From contig JAOAPI010000098.1 of NCBI GenBank assembly GCA_025462865.1, positions 1 to 64,000 on the forward strand: 64,000 nt of DNA, written 5' to 3'. A program made the translations under genes and the position numbers. Source of the stretch: Candidatus Sulfotelmatobacter sp. GTDB taxonomy: Bacteria > Acidobacteriota > Terriglobia > Terriglobales > Acidobacteriaceae. Numbering within the stretch: position 1 is the stretch's first letter; every line of letters begins with the position of its first letter. Below the pieces are notes generated by a model. That model was not told the origin of the DNA, made no database searches, and saw only the letters and a list, made by a program, of their open reading frames with translations. Shown in pieces: positions 8,813 through 17,646 of the stretch.

Positions 8813-9361
8813 ATGAGTGGACTAAGAGTCGAGCCACTTCGCCAGGTCATTGCGTCCGAGCAAATCCAAAAACGCGTGAAGGAGCTCGGCCGCCACATCT
8901 CCGATGACTATCAAGGCCAGACAATCCAGGCGCTGGCTGTTCTGGAGAATGCGTTTATGTTCATGGCCGACCTGGTCCGGGCGCTCGACGTTCCGGTGGT
9001 TTGCCAGTTCATCAAGCCAAAGTACAGCAAACATGGCAACACCGGTGAAGAGATCATGGAGATTTTCTTCAGCCATGAACCCGACATCCGCGGACAGCAT
9101 ATTTTGCTGGTTGAAGGCCTGGTGCACTCCGGGGTCACCAGCGAATTTCTGATGAACGACCTGCGGTCGCGAGGAGCAGCTTCGGTGAAACTGGTAACTC
9201 TGCTGGATCGCCAGTCAGCACGCCGTGTAGCCTTGCAACCGGACTACTTCGGATTTCTGGTGGATGAAGCTTTTCTTGTGGGTTACGGACTGGGTGCGGT
9301 GGAGCAAATAAATCGCAACATCCCTTTTTTGGCCGCAACTCCAAGTCCTCAGATGACTTAA
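8813..9361 (+). CDS. Hypoxanthine phosphoribosyltransferase-like protein with degenerate active site
   Basis: The fold is that of HPRT: the N-terminal helix, the ADLVRALDVPVV strand, a PRPP-loop position and the purine-side VGYGLG motif are all in order, and the gene sits between tilS and ftsH where hpt normally lies. But the key residues differ. The usual LKG of the first loop is LEN (45-46). The PRPP motif, normally VEDIxDTGxT, reads VEGLVHSGVT (100-109), replacing the second acidic residue by Gly and the catalytic Asp by His. It may be inactive, regulatory, or specialised for another ligand. Length (182 residues) is normal, and there is no sign of frame damage, so the protein is probably expressed. 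Confidence 0.8.
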   Translation: MSGLRVEPLRQVIASEQIQKRVKELGRHISDDYQGQTIQALAVLENAFMFMADLVRALDVPVVCQFIKPKYSKHGNTGEEIMEIFFSHEPDIRGQHILLVEGLVHSGVTSEFLMNDLRSRGAASVKLVTLLDRQSARRVALQPDYFGFLVDEAFLVGYGLGAVEQINRNIPFLAATPSPQMT

Positions 9362-9512
9362 GTCATACGCAGGAGGACGCGCCTTTTCCCGAAGGAAAAT
9401 GTAGAATATGGGTTAAGGGAATTTCTCTAATCGAAATTGGCGGAACGGCATCTAATCCAAAGGTAGGGGCCCGGGTTTCATATCGTACCCCGGTTTCTTC
9501 AGGAGTCGCTTG

Positions 9513-11417
9513 GTGAATTCAACAGTAAAAACCGTAGTGTTCTGGGTAGTAATTGGGCTGTCGGCTCTCCTGTTGTGGACCGTAATCCAGCAGGGCCGTG
9601 GCGGACCGAAGGAAAAGGAAGTCAATTTTTCGGAGTTCATGAGTGACGTCAACCAGGGGACAGTGCATGACGTCACCATGGATGGCCAACAGGTAAAGGG
9701 CAAGGCCCGTGACGGTTCCGCCTTCCATACCACAGTTCCGGCGAATTACCCTGACATGTTCAAGACGCTGAATGAAAAAGGCGTCTCCGTGAACATTAAG
9801 GACGTGAATAGCGGAAGCTGGCCGCTGCAGTTGCTCGGCACTTGGGCTCCGCTGATTCTGCTGGGCGCGCTTTGGTTTTTCATGATCCGCCAGATGCAGA
9901 CCGGCGGGAACAAGGCTTTGTCGTTCGGCAAGAGCCGGGCCCGGCTGCTATCCATGCAGCAGAAGAAGGTCACATTCAAAGATGTGGCAGGCGTGGAAGA
10001 GGCCAAGGAAGAGCTGCGCGAGATTATCGAATTCCTGCGCGAGGCCCAGAAATTTCAAAAACTCGGGGGAAGAATTCCTAAGGGCGTGCTGTTGGTTGGA
10101 CCTCCGGGAACCGGTAAAACCCTTTTGGCTCGGGCTGTTGCTGGCGAGGCCAATGTTCCTTTCTTTTCGATCTCCGGTTCCGACTTCGTGGAAATGTTTG
10201 TAGGAGTGGGCGCCAGCCGTGTGCGCGACCTGTTCGAGCAGGGTAAGAAGAACGCTCCTTGCATCATCTTCATCGACGAAATTGATGCCGTCGGACGGCA
10301 TCGTGGCGCAGGCCTCGGTGGCGGTCACGACGAGCGTGAACAGACTCTGAACCAGTTGCTGGTGGAGATGGACGGTTTCGAATCGAACGAAGGCGTCATT
10401 CTAATGGCGGCGACGAACCGCCCTGACGTTCTCGATCCGGCGCTGCTGCGGCCCGGACGTTTTGACCGGCGCGTGGTGGTAAGCCGTCCCGATGTGCGCG
10501 GACGCGAAGAAATTCTGCGCGTACATACCCGCAAGATTCCTCTTGCTGAGGATGTCGAACTCTCCGTGCTGGCTCGCGGCACGCCGGGGTTTTCCGGCGC
10601 CGACCTGGCCAATATGGTGAATGAAGCGGCATTGGCAGCGGCGCGGCAGAACCGTAAGGCTGTGCTGATGTTCGACTTCGAAGTCGCCAAAGACAAAGTC
10701 TTAATGGGCGTGGAACGCAAGTCGCTGATTCTTTCCGACGACGAGAAGAAGGTCACGGCATACCACGAGGCTGGACACGCGCTGGTCGCGGCCAAGCTAC
10801 CCGGATCCGATCCGGTGCACAAGGTGACGATTATTCCGCGTGGCATGGCTTTGGGTGTGACTATGCAGTTGCCCACAGACGATCGCCACAATTACACGAA
10901 GGAATATCTAAAAACGGATCTTGCCATTCTAATGGGCGGCCGTTTGGCTGAAGAATTGTTTCTCAACCAGATGAGTACCGGCGCAGGAAACGATATCGAA
11001 CGGGCCACGGAAATGGCTCGCAAGATGGTCTGCGAGTGGGGCATGAGCGATCTTGGCCCGCTTACCTTCGGCAAGAAAGAAGAGCAGATATTCCTCGGCC
11101 GCGAGATCAGTCAGCATCGTGATTACAGCGAAGACACCGCCATCAAAATCGACGGCGAAGTTCGCAAGCTGGTCAATCTCGGATATGAAACCGCTAAAAA
11201 CATTCTTGAGAGCAACAGGGATACCCTCCGAAAGATTGCCACGGCTCTGCTGGAGCGGGAAGTCCTTGATGCCTCGGAAGTAATGATGCTGGTGGAAGGC
11301 AAGGAACTCCCACCAATGAAGTCTCCTTCGAAGCCCGACGATGGCGTGCAGCAGGTGCTGAAGCCGGAGCCGGGACGAGGCATCGTTAAGGGCGGAGAAA
11401 GCCCGGCGCGCGCCTAA
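9513..11417 (+). CDS. ftsH: ATP-dependent zinc metalloprotease FtsH
   Basis: Membrane AAA+ protease that degrades misfolded membrane proteins and regulatory targets. An N-terminal membrane helix (about 7-24), a small periplasmic domain, and a second helix (about 107-123) precede the AAA+ module with Walker A GPPGTGKT, Walker [12 protein letters not shown] and the arginine-finger region PGRFDRR. The zinc protease motif HEAGH follows. The GTG at 9513 lies seven bases after AGGAG and is preferred over the TTG one codon earlier. Length is 634 residues, normal. The last 20 residues are Lys/Pro/Gly-rich. A strong terminator follows directly. Confidence 0.97.
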   Translation: MNSTVKTVVFWVVIGLSALLLWTVIQQGRGGPKEKEVNFSEFMSDVNQGTVHDVTMDGQQVKGKARDGSAFHTTVPANYPDMFKTLNEKGVSVNIKDVNSGSWPLQLLGTWAPLILLGALWFFMIRQMQTGGNKALSFGKSRARLLSMQQKKVTFKDVAGVEEAKEELREIIEFLREAQKFQKLGGRIPKGVLLVGPPGTGKTLLARAVAGEANVPFFSISGSDFVEMFVGVGASRVRDLFEQGKKNAPCIIFIDEIDAVGRHRGAGLGGGHDEREQTLNQLLVEMDGFESNEGVILMAATNRPDVLDPALLRPGRFDRRVVVSRPDVRGREEILRVHTRKIPLAEDVELSVLARGTPGFSGADLANMVNEAALAAARQNRKAVLMFDFEVAKDKVLMGVERKSLILSDDEKKVTAYHEAGHALVAAKLPGSDPVHKVTIIPRGMALGVTMQLPTDDRHNYTKEYLKTDLAILMGGRLAEELFLNQMSTGAGNDIERATEMARKMVCEWGMSDLGPLTFGKKEEQIFLGREISQHRDYSEDTAIKIDGEVRKLVNLGYETAKNILESNRDTLRKIATALLEREVLDASEVMMLVEGKELPPMKSPSKPDDGVQQVLKPEPGRGIVKGGESPARA

Positions 11418-11442
11418 CTGAGTTAACTGAAGACAGAAATAA

Positions 11443-11472
11443 GGGCGGCCTCATGGCCGCCCATTTTATTTT
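11443..11472 (+). terminator. Rho-independent terminator between ftsH and the aldo/keto reductase gene
   Basis: A perfect eight-base-pair GC stem (GGGCGGCC/GGCCGCCC) with a TCAT loop is followed by a T-rich tail. It separates convergent ftsH and the reductase gene and may act on both. Confidence 0.85.
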
Positions 11473-11482
11473 GACCCAGGCG

Positions 11483-12472
<990 letters not shown>

Positions 12473-12515
12473 GATGATTCCTTTCAGAACGTGCTGAATT
12501 TATGAAGGTGGCTGC

Positions 12516-13565
12516 TTAATAGATGCGAATGAGTGGCTTTTGGGATTCAGTCACGTCGCCAATATGTCGCGCCGGAATTCGAAGTTTGCTCAGTTCCAGA
12601 AGAAATTCAGCGGAATCATCCCTGGCGATCGAAATCAGCAGTCCACCGGCGGTCTGGGGGTCGAAAAGTAGACTCTTGAGTTCTGTGTCGATCGGCGCTT
12701 CATACCCGACGACACATTCCGCAAATTCGCGGTTCGCCTTCAGTCCACCGGGAATGTGGCCTGCTCGAATGCACTCAAGAGCTCCAGGCAAAGCCGGAAT
12801 GTCTTTTGAAAAGAATCGTAAAGCGACGTTGCTTGCCAGCGCCATTTCGCGGGCATGTCCGATCAGCCCAAAGCCTGTAACGTCTGTCATCGCATTCACA
12901 CGGTAATTGTTTTTTACGATCACTTCGGCGGGGTCCTTATTCAGCGTGGTCATCGAGTTTACTGCGGCGTCAATCCATCCGGGTTCGGCTTTACCACTCT
13001 TGATTGCCGTCGAGATGACTCCCGTCCCGAGCGGCTTGGTGAGAATGAGAGCGTCGCCAGGCTTGGACCCTCCGTTGGCAAGAATCTTTTTGGGATGAAC
13101 GAGCCCGGTGACGGCATAGCCGAACTTGGTTTCGTCGTCACGAATGCTGTGGCCGCCGATCACGGTGCATCCTGCTTCAACCATTTTCGAGAGTCCGCCA
13201 GCCAGTATGCGTTCGAGAATTTCTAAATCCGCTTTGTCGGGAAAGCACACCAGCGCCAACGAAGTCAGCGGCCGCCCGCCCATGGCATAGACGTCGCTCA
13301 GTGCGTTTGTGGCGGCGATCTCGCCAAAGACGTAGGGATCATCAACGATCGGTGTAAAGAAATCCACGGTCTGCACCAGCGCCTGATCCGGCGAGATTTG
13401 ATACACTCCGGCGTCGTCGGCATGGTCGAAGCCGACTAGAACATTCGGGTCGTGTTGCCGGGCTAATTTCCCAAGCACCGTGTCCAGCGCCGCCGGACTC
13501 AGCTTGGACGCTCAACCCGCAGCTTTTACCGACTCCGTCAGGCGGAATGGTTTTGCATCAGTCAT
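12516..13565 (-). CDS. selD: Selenide, water dikinase, a selenoprotein with Sec18 encoded by TGA
   Basis: Makes selenophosphate from selenide and ATP, the selenium donor for selenocysteine and selenouridine. The recognisable part (DDAGVY, TDVTGFGLIGH, DPQTAGGLL) is open from 13478, but the family N-terminus continues upstream through one TGA codon at 13514-13512. Reading it as selenocysteine gives an N-terminus with LTESVKAAG-U-ASKLSP, which aligns residue for residue with the catalytic cysteine region of E. coli SelD (GAGCGCKISP); the Sec replaces the catalytic Cys. The ATG at 13565 then gives 349 residues, a normal size. A hairpin just after the TGA could be the SECIS element. selA, selB and selC are not in the window. 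Confidence 0.93.
13471..13507 (-). promoter_or_regulatory. SECIS-like hairpin in selD mRNA
   Basis: Starting five bases after the TGA, CCAAGC (13507-13502) can pair with GCTTGG (13476-13471). Above an internal loop, GTCC (13498-13495) pairs with GGAC (13485-13482), leaving a G-rich apical loop. Position and shape suit a bacterial SECIS, which SelB binds. It was identified by eye, without folding software. Confidence 0.6.
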
Positions 13566-13636
13566 CAAGTCAATTGTACTGATTGTGGGTGATCGGGATG
13601 ACAGCCTTGAGGGAACGCGTGAAACAAGCTAGTTCG

Positions 13637-14140
13637 CTACTTCACCGCGACATCAGTGATTTGAATTTCGGGGTATTGACGGTTCCACTGCGCGGAGATG
13701 CCCTCGAACGTCAGCCGGAAAGGCTTGCTTTGGCCGGGGCCCAGCGGCGAAACGCTGAAATCTACCGCCTCCGGATACGGCCCGGTAGTCTTCAATACCT
13801 GCAGAGGAACATCTTCTCGCTGCACGATTTGACCTATGTCGTCTTTGAACCGAACCTCGACTACCACGTGGGTGACGGTCTTGTCGCCAACGTTGGTGAT
13901 GGTTCCATCGACATAGCTGACGGTTGCTCCGACGAAATTCTCGGCGGCGCTCATCTTGAAATCAGAGAGCCGAAGGTTCGCCGCATAGGAAGGCGGCCCC
14001 GACGCGCCCTTAGGCTGGCCTCGCAGCAGGAACGCCGCGACCACCGCAATGACAATGACAGTTGCCACGGCGATAAAGATGATGCGACGACTGGAATCGC
14101 GCTCTTCCGATACCGGAGTTGGCTGGATTAGTCCGCCCAT
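13637..14140 (-). CDS. Membrane-anchored DUF2393-like protein
   Basis: A 167-residue protein with a short cytosolic N-terminus, one membrane helix (about 20-41, IIFIAVATVIVIAVVAAFLL) and an extracytoplasmic beta-rich domain. The domain contains the sequence GTITNVGDKTVTHVVVEV, typical of FxLYD/DUF2393-type immunoglobulin-like folds. Function is unknown. It lies 71 bases upstream of selD on the same strand. Confidence 0.75.
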   Translation of the reverse strand: MGGLIQPTPVSEERDSSRRIIFIAVATVIVIAVVAAFLLRGQPKGASGPPSYAANLRLSDFKMSAAENFVGATVSYVDGTITNVGDKTVTHVVVEVRFKDDIGQIVQREDVPLQVLKTTGPYPEAVDFSVSPLGPGQSKPFRLTFEGISAQWNRQYPEIQITDVAVK

Positions 14141-14237
14141 GCCAGTCGATTGTACTCTGGGTATCGGCGTGAAGGCCGGAGTAAAAAGCTCTTAGTCTGA
14201 GGCACCGAAGAAATGCCGCGAAGATCGCGAAGAATAC

Positions 14238-15626
14238 TTATGCTCCGCCGACGGTCAGTCCATCAATTCGAAGCGTTGGCGAGGCCACCGACCCGCGGAA
14301 CTCCAGATCGTTGGCAATTTCGGAGATGTTGAAAAAGATTTCTTTCAGGTTTCCCGCCACGGTGATTTCTTCGACTGGGTAGGCGAACTCTCCGCCTGAG
14401 ATCCATAGTCCCGAGGCTCCACGGGAATAATCGCCGGTTACGAGGTTTGCTCCGTGGCCAAGGAACTCTGTCACATAGAGACCCTCTTTGATTTCGGAAA
14501 TCAATTCCTTCGGCGTTCTCGTTCCCGGCTGCAGGAAATAATTCCCGGGGCCAATACCAGGAGTTCCAGCCAGTCCGCGAGATGCATTGCCTGTGGTTGC
14601 AAGTCCCAGCTTCTTCGCAGTGTAAGTATTTAGAAGGTAGGAGTTCAACAACCCTTTCTGAAGGACGACAGTTCGCCGTGTCGGCACGCCCTCACCATCG
14701 AACGGGCTGGTCCCGAAGCCGCCTGGGATGGTTCCGTCGTCGATGATAGTGACATTGTCACCCGCGACTTTCTGGCCCAACTTGCCCGCCAGAAATGACG
14801 CCCCGCGGTATACCGAATCTCCGTTGATGCCCTCAAAAATATGTTCGAGGATCGATGTCGCTACCATGGGATCAAAAATAATTGGCACTTGCGCGGTCTT
14901 CGCTTTGCGCGCGCCCAAGCGGCGCAACGTCCGTTCGGCGGCGACTTTACCGACTTGCTCTGGCGATTCGAGTTTTGCCAGGGTGCGAGCGACCGAGAAC
15001 CAATAGTCCCGCTGCATCGCGCCTTCTTCGGTTTGCGCAATCGGCACGGCTGCCACCGAACAATAAGACCGGCGATATTCGCCGACAAATCCATGCGAGT
15101 TAGCTAGAACCTTGTGGCCGGTGGCGGCGTCGAACGATCCGCCTTCGGAATTTTTGATACGCGGGTCGAAGTCCAGAGCAGCTTTTTCGGCGCGCCGCGC
15201 GTAATCGATACGCGCCGGACCAGGCAGCGAATAAACGTCCTCGTGATAGAGGCCGAGATCGCCCTTAAGCGAACCGAGTTGCGATGCTTCAGGAATCCCG
15301 CCAAACGGATCTTCGGATGTGATCTTCGAAAGTTCCAGCGCAGATTTCAGCATGCGGTCGAGACTGGCGCGAGAGAAATCGCTCGAATACGTACTGGCCG
15401 CACGCTGGCCGGAGAATACGCGCACGCCGATGGATCGGGAGCCAGACTCCTTAAGAGTTTCGACTTGGCCGAGACGGACCAGCGTAGAGAACTCGTCGCC
15501 CTGGCGCACTACGCATTCCGCGTCGGTTGCGCCACCGTTCATAGCACGGCGGACAACGTCCTGGGCGATTTCACGAAGGTCAGTTTCGAGTTTCGGGTTT
15601 GCAGTTTCCAGTTGAGTAGGGGACAT
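14238..15626 (-). CDS. pmbA: TldE/PmbA family protein
   Basis: Partner of TldD in a heterodimeric protease that, in E. coli, degrades unfolded peptides and matures the microcin B17 precursor. This member lacks the HExxxH zinc motif, as TldE/PmbA does, and shows the family segments SIGVRVFSGQRAA, SFLAGKLGQKVA and TRRTVVLQKGLLNSYL. The C-terminus with RIDGLTVGGA matches TldD's RLTVGG ending. Length is 462 residues. It is downstream of tldD, separated by about 370 bases that hold a small membrane-protein gene and a pair of inverted repeats. Confidence 0.93.
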   Translation of the reverse strand: MSPTQLETANPKLETDLREIAQDVVRRAMNGGATDAECVVRQGDEFSTLVRLGQVETLKESGSRSIGVRVFSGQRAASTYSSDFSRASLDRMLKSALELSKITSEDPFGGIPEASQLGSLKGDLGLYHEDVYSLPGPARIDYARRAEKAALDFDPRIKNSEGGSFDAATGHKVLANSHGFVGEYRRSYCSVAAVPIAQTEEGAMQRDYWFSVARTLAKLESPEQVGKVAAERTLRRLGARKAKTAQVPIIFDPMVATSILEHIFEGINGDSVYRGASFLAGKLGQKVAGDNVTIIDDGTIPGGFGTSPFDGEGVPTRRTVVLQKGLLNSYLLNTYTAKKLGLATTGNASRGLAGTPGIGPGNYFLQPGTRTPKELISEIKEGLYVTEFLGHGANLVTGDYSRGASGLWISGGEFAYPVEEITVAGNLKEIFFNISEIANDLEFRGSVASPTLRIDGLTVGGA

Positions 15627-15635
15627 AAGAAATTC

Positions 15636-15670
15636 TTCACCACAGAGTCACAGAGTCACGGAGAAAAGCA
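15636..15670 (+). repeat. CACAGAG-type dispersed repeat, left copy
   Basis: Units of CACAGAGT followed by CACGGAGAAA lie just upstream of pmbA. An inverted relative stands at 15953-15990, so the two flank a small gene. Further copies are at 63209-63248 and 63783-63811. Confidence 0.7.
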
Positions 15671-15699
15671 AAGACTAAGGCTTTCTCGCACGGATAGAT

Positions 15700-15909
15700 T
15701 CAAGTTGATCCGTAGAGTCCAAGGCCGAATCCAACGAAATAAATCGCGATCGCTGATAACAATACCGCACCAAAGATGCGCAGCCCACGATCAAGGCGAC
15801 TCTTCGGTTCGCCCTTCCCAGGGAAAAAACCACTGCGCCACAGGTATGCAGCACCCGAGGCGAAAGAGAAGAGTCGAAGCCATACAACGATGTTTGTGTT
15901 GATCGTCAC
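15700..15909 (-). CDS. Small two-helix membrane protein
   Basis: A 69-residue protein I do not recognise. It has a hydrophobic segment near residues 7-23, a short basic loop (KGEPKSRLDRGLR), and a second, strongly hydrophobic segment near 44-66. That pattern, and its fit between tldD and pmbA on the same strand, argue for a real gene. The start is a GTG at 15909. It is enclosed by inverted copies of a dispersed repeat, so it could have been acquired as a unit. Confidence 0.6.
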   Translation of the reverse strand: MTINTNIVVWLRLFSFASGAAYLWRSGFFPGKGEPKSRLDRGLRIFGAVLLSAIAIYFVGFGLGLYGST

Positions 15910-15952
15910 ACTGCAATCTCATCCGACCGCGATCCCGTCTGGCTCGCTACGA

Positions 15953-15990
15953 ATTTCTCTGTGTCTCTGTGACCTCTGCGTGAAAACGCA
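15953..15990 (-). repeat. CACAGAG-type dispersed repeat, right copy
   Basis: TTTCTCTGTGTCTCTGTGA and the following CTCTGCGTGA are the inverted counterpart of the repeat at 15636-15670. It ends two bases before the tldD stop codon. Confidence 0.7.
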
Positions 15991-15992
15991 GT

Positions 15993-17468
15993 TCACTGCA
16001 TGAAGCCGCCGGGATCTTTCTTGGCAGTCCCGCCGACGGTGAGCCGGTCGATTTTGATGGTCGGAATCCCCACGCCCACGGGCACGGCCTGTCCGTCCTT
16101 GCCACAGGTGCCGACGCCTTCGTCGAGTTTCAAATCGTTGCCCACCATCGACACTCGCGTCAAAACATCTGGACCGTTCCCGATCAGGGTCGCGCCTTTA
16201 ATGGGCGCAGTGATCTGGCCATTTTCGATCATGTAGGCTTCCGATGCGCCAAAAACGAACTTGCCGTTCGTAATATCGACTTGACCACCGCCGAAGTTAA
16301 CCGCATAGATGCCGCGCTTCACGGAGCGAATAATATCTTCCGGATTATCCTGGCCCGCAAGCATGTATGTATTTGTCATGCGCGGCATGGGGATGTGCTC
16401 GTAGCTTTCGCGGCGTCCATTACCGGTGTCGGCAATGCCCATCAGCCGCGAGGAAAGCTTGTCGCTCAAATAGCCCTTAAGGATTCCTTTTTCAATCAGA
16501 ACGGTTTCCTGCGTGGGCTCGCCTTCGTCGTCCACATTCAGGGAGCCGCGACGCCATGGCATGGTTCCGTTATCGATGACGGTACATCCCTCGCTGGCCA
16601 CCCGCTTGCCGATCAGGCCGGCGAAGGCGGAGGTCTTCTTGCGGTTGAAATCGGCTTCCAGGCCGTGCCCAACCGCCTCATGCAGCAAAACTCCGGGCCA
16701 TCCGGGACCGAGCACGACTTCCATTTCTCCCGCAGGAGCTTCGCGAGCATCGAGTTGAAGGATCGCCTGCCGAGCTGCTTCTTTGGCGAAGAACTCAGGA
16801 CCTTTGTCTCCAAAGAAAAAGTCGAGCGCGACCCGTCCGCCGCCCCCAGAGCCGCCGCGAGCTGAGTTACCTTCTGTCTTGGCGATACAGGAAACGTTCA
16901 TGCGGGCAAGAGGCTGGGAATCTTCGGCGAAGGTTCCATCGGAACCAACGACGAGAATATTTCTCAACTCGTCAGAGTAGCTGGCGCGAACTTCCTGGAT
17001 GCGAGGATCGTAAGCGCGCGCGGCCTTGTCGGCACGCATAACCAGTTCAACCTTGGCCGTGATCTCAGCATCGACCGAGGGCAGTGTCACGGGATACAAG
17101 CTACGAGCGGCATTTTGCTGGAAGCCAGCCACGGGCGTCTTAGCCGGGGCACTGGCGATCAGCGCGGCCGTACGCGCAGCGTGGAGAATCCGGCTGGCGG
17201 AAAGATCGTCGGTATAGGCATATCCGGTGCGCTCGCCGGAAACCACGCGCACTCCACAGCCCGCAGAAATCCCCTGCGAAGCTGACTTCACCATCGACTC
17301 ATCCACCATCAACGAAGTGGAAGAGAGATATTCAAAATAGAGGTCGGCGTAGTCTCCGCCTGCGGAAAGAGCAGCCGCCAAGTAGTGTTCCAGGTCGTTT
17401 TCCGTGACGCCGTATTGGTCAAAGAAGAAGCGCTGTTTATCCAAAAGAGATTGTTTATCCAAGCTCAT
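15993..17468 (-). CDS. tldD: Metalloprotease TldD
   Basis: Catalytic subunit of the TldD/TldE protease. The zinc-binding HEAVGHGLE motif is in its normal place in the middle of the protein, followed by CTVIDNGTMPWRRGSLNVDD and the QETVLIEKGILKGYL segment of the family. The C-terminus carries KIDRLTVGG. Start may be ATG 17468 or the GTG one codon before. Length is about 491 residues, normal. It is the first gene of a three-gene minus-strand group with the small membrane protein and pmbA, and shares its upstream region with a divergent gene and a CRP-type site. Confidence 0.95.
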   Translation of the reverse strand: MSLDKQSLLDKQRFFFDQYGVTENDLEHYLAAALSAGGDYADLYFEYLSSTSLMVDESMVKSASQGISAGCGVRVVSGERTGYAYTDDLSASRILHAARTAALIASAPAKTPVAGFQQNAARSLYPVTLPSVDAEITAKVELVMRADKAARAYDPRIQEVRASYSDELRNILVVGSDGTFAEDSQPLARMNVSCIAKTEGNSARGGSGGGGRVALDFFFGDKGPEFFAKEAARQAILQLDAREAPAGEMEVVLGPGWPGVLLHEAVGHGLEADFNRKKTSAFAGLIGKRVASEGCTVIDNGTMPWRRGSLNVDDEGEPTQETVLIEKGILKGYLSDKLSSRLMGIADTGNGRRESYEHIPMPRMTNTYMLAGQDNPEDIIRSVKRGIYAVNFGGGQVDITNGKFVFGASEAYMIENGQITAPIKGATLIGNGPDVLTRVSMVGNDLKLDEGVGTCGKDGQAVPVGVGIPTIKIDRLTVGGTAKKDPGGFMQ

Positions 17469-17578
17469 CACCTACAACAGTTAGATGCCGCTGGGCTTGA
17501 GGCCGACTCAGTTGAGCGGATGTGTTCATTATCCCACATGGAGCCGGGGCGGGCAGGCGAAACATCCACAGCCGGAAC

Positions 17579-17594
17579 TGTGACGATGGTCACA
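17579..17594. promoter_or_regulatory. CRP/FNR-family palindromic site
   Basis: A perfect TGTGA-N6-TCACA palindrome lies in the 178-base divergent region, 111 bases from the tldD start and 53 bases from the gene at 17647. It matches the E. coli CRP consensus exactly in both half sites. A further GTCACA follows two bases later. Whether an acidobacterial regulator binds it is inference. Confidence 0.5.
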
Positions 17595-17646
17595 TGTCAC
17601 AGACGGCGGAGCGGCGATAGTTCGACAATCGGGGCGGAGATGCCTC

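Noticed and set aside
15114-15902. A 262-codon plus-strand open frame spanning pmbA and the small membrane gene
   Set aside because: It overlaps the start of pmbA and shows no protein family character; the minus-strand genes explain the region.
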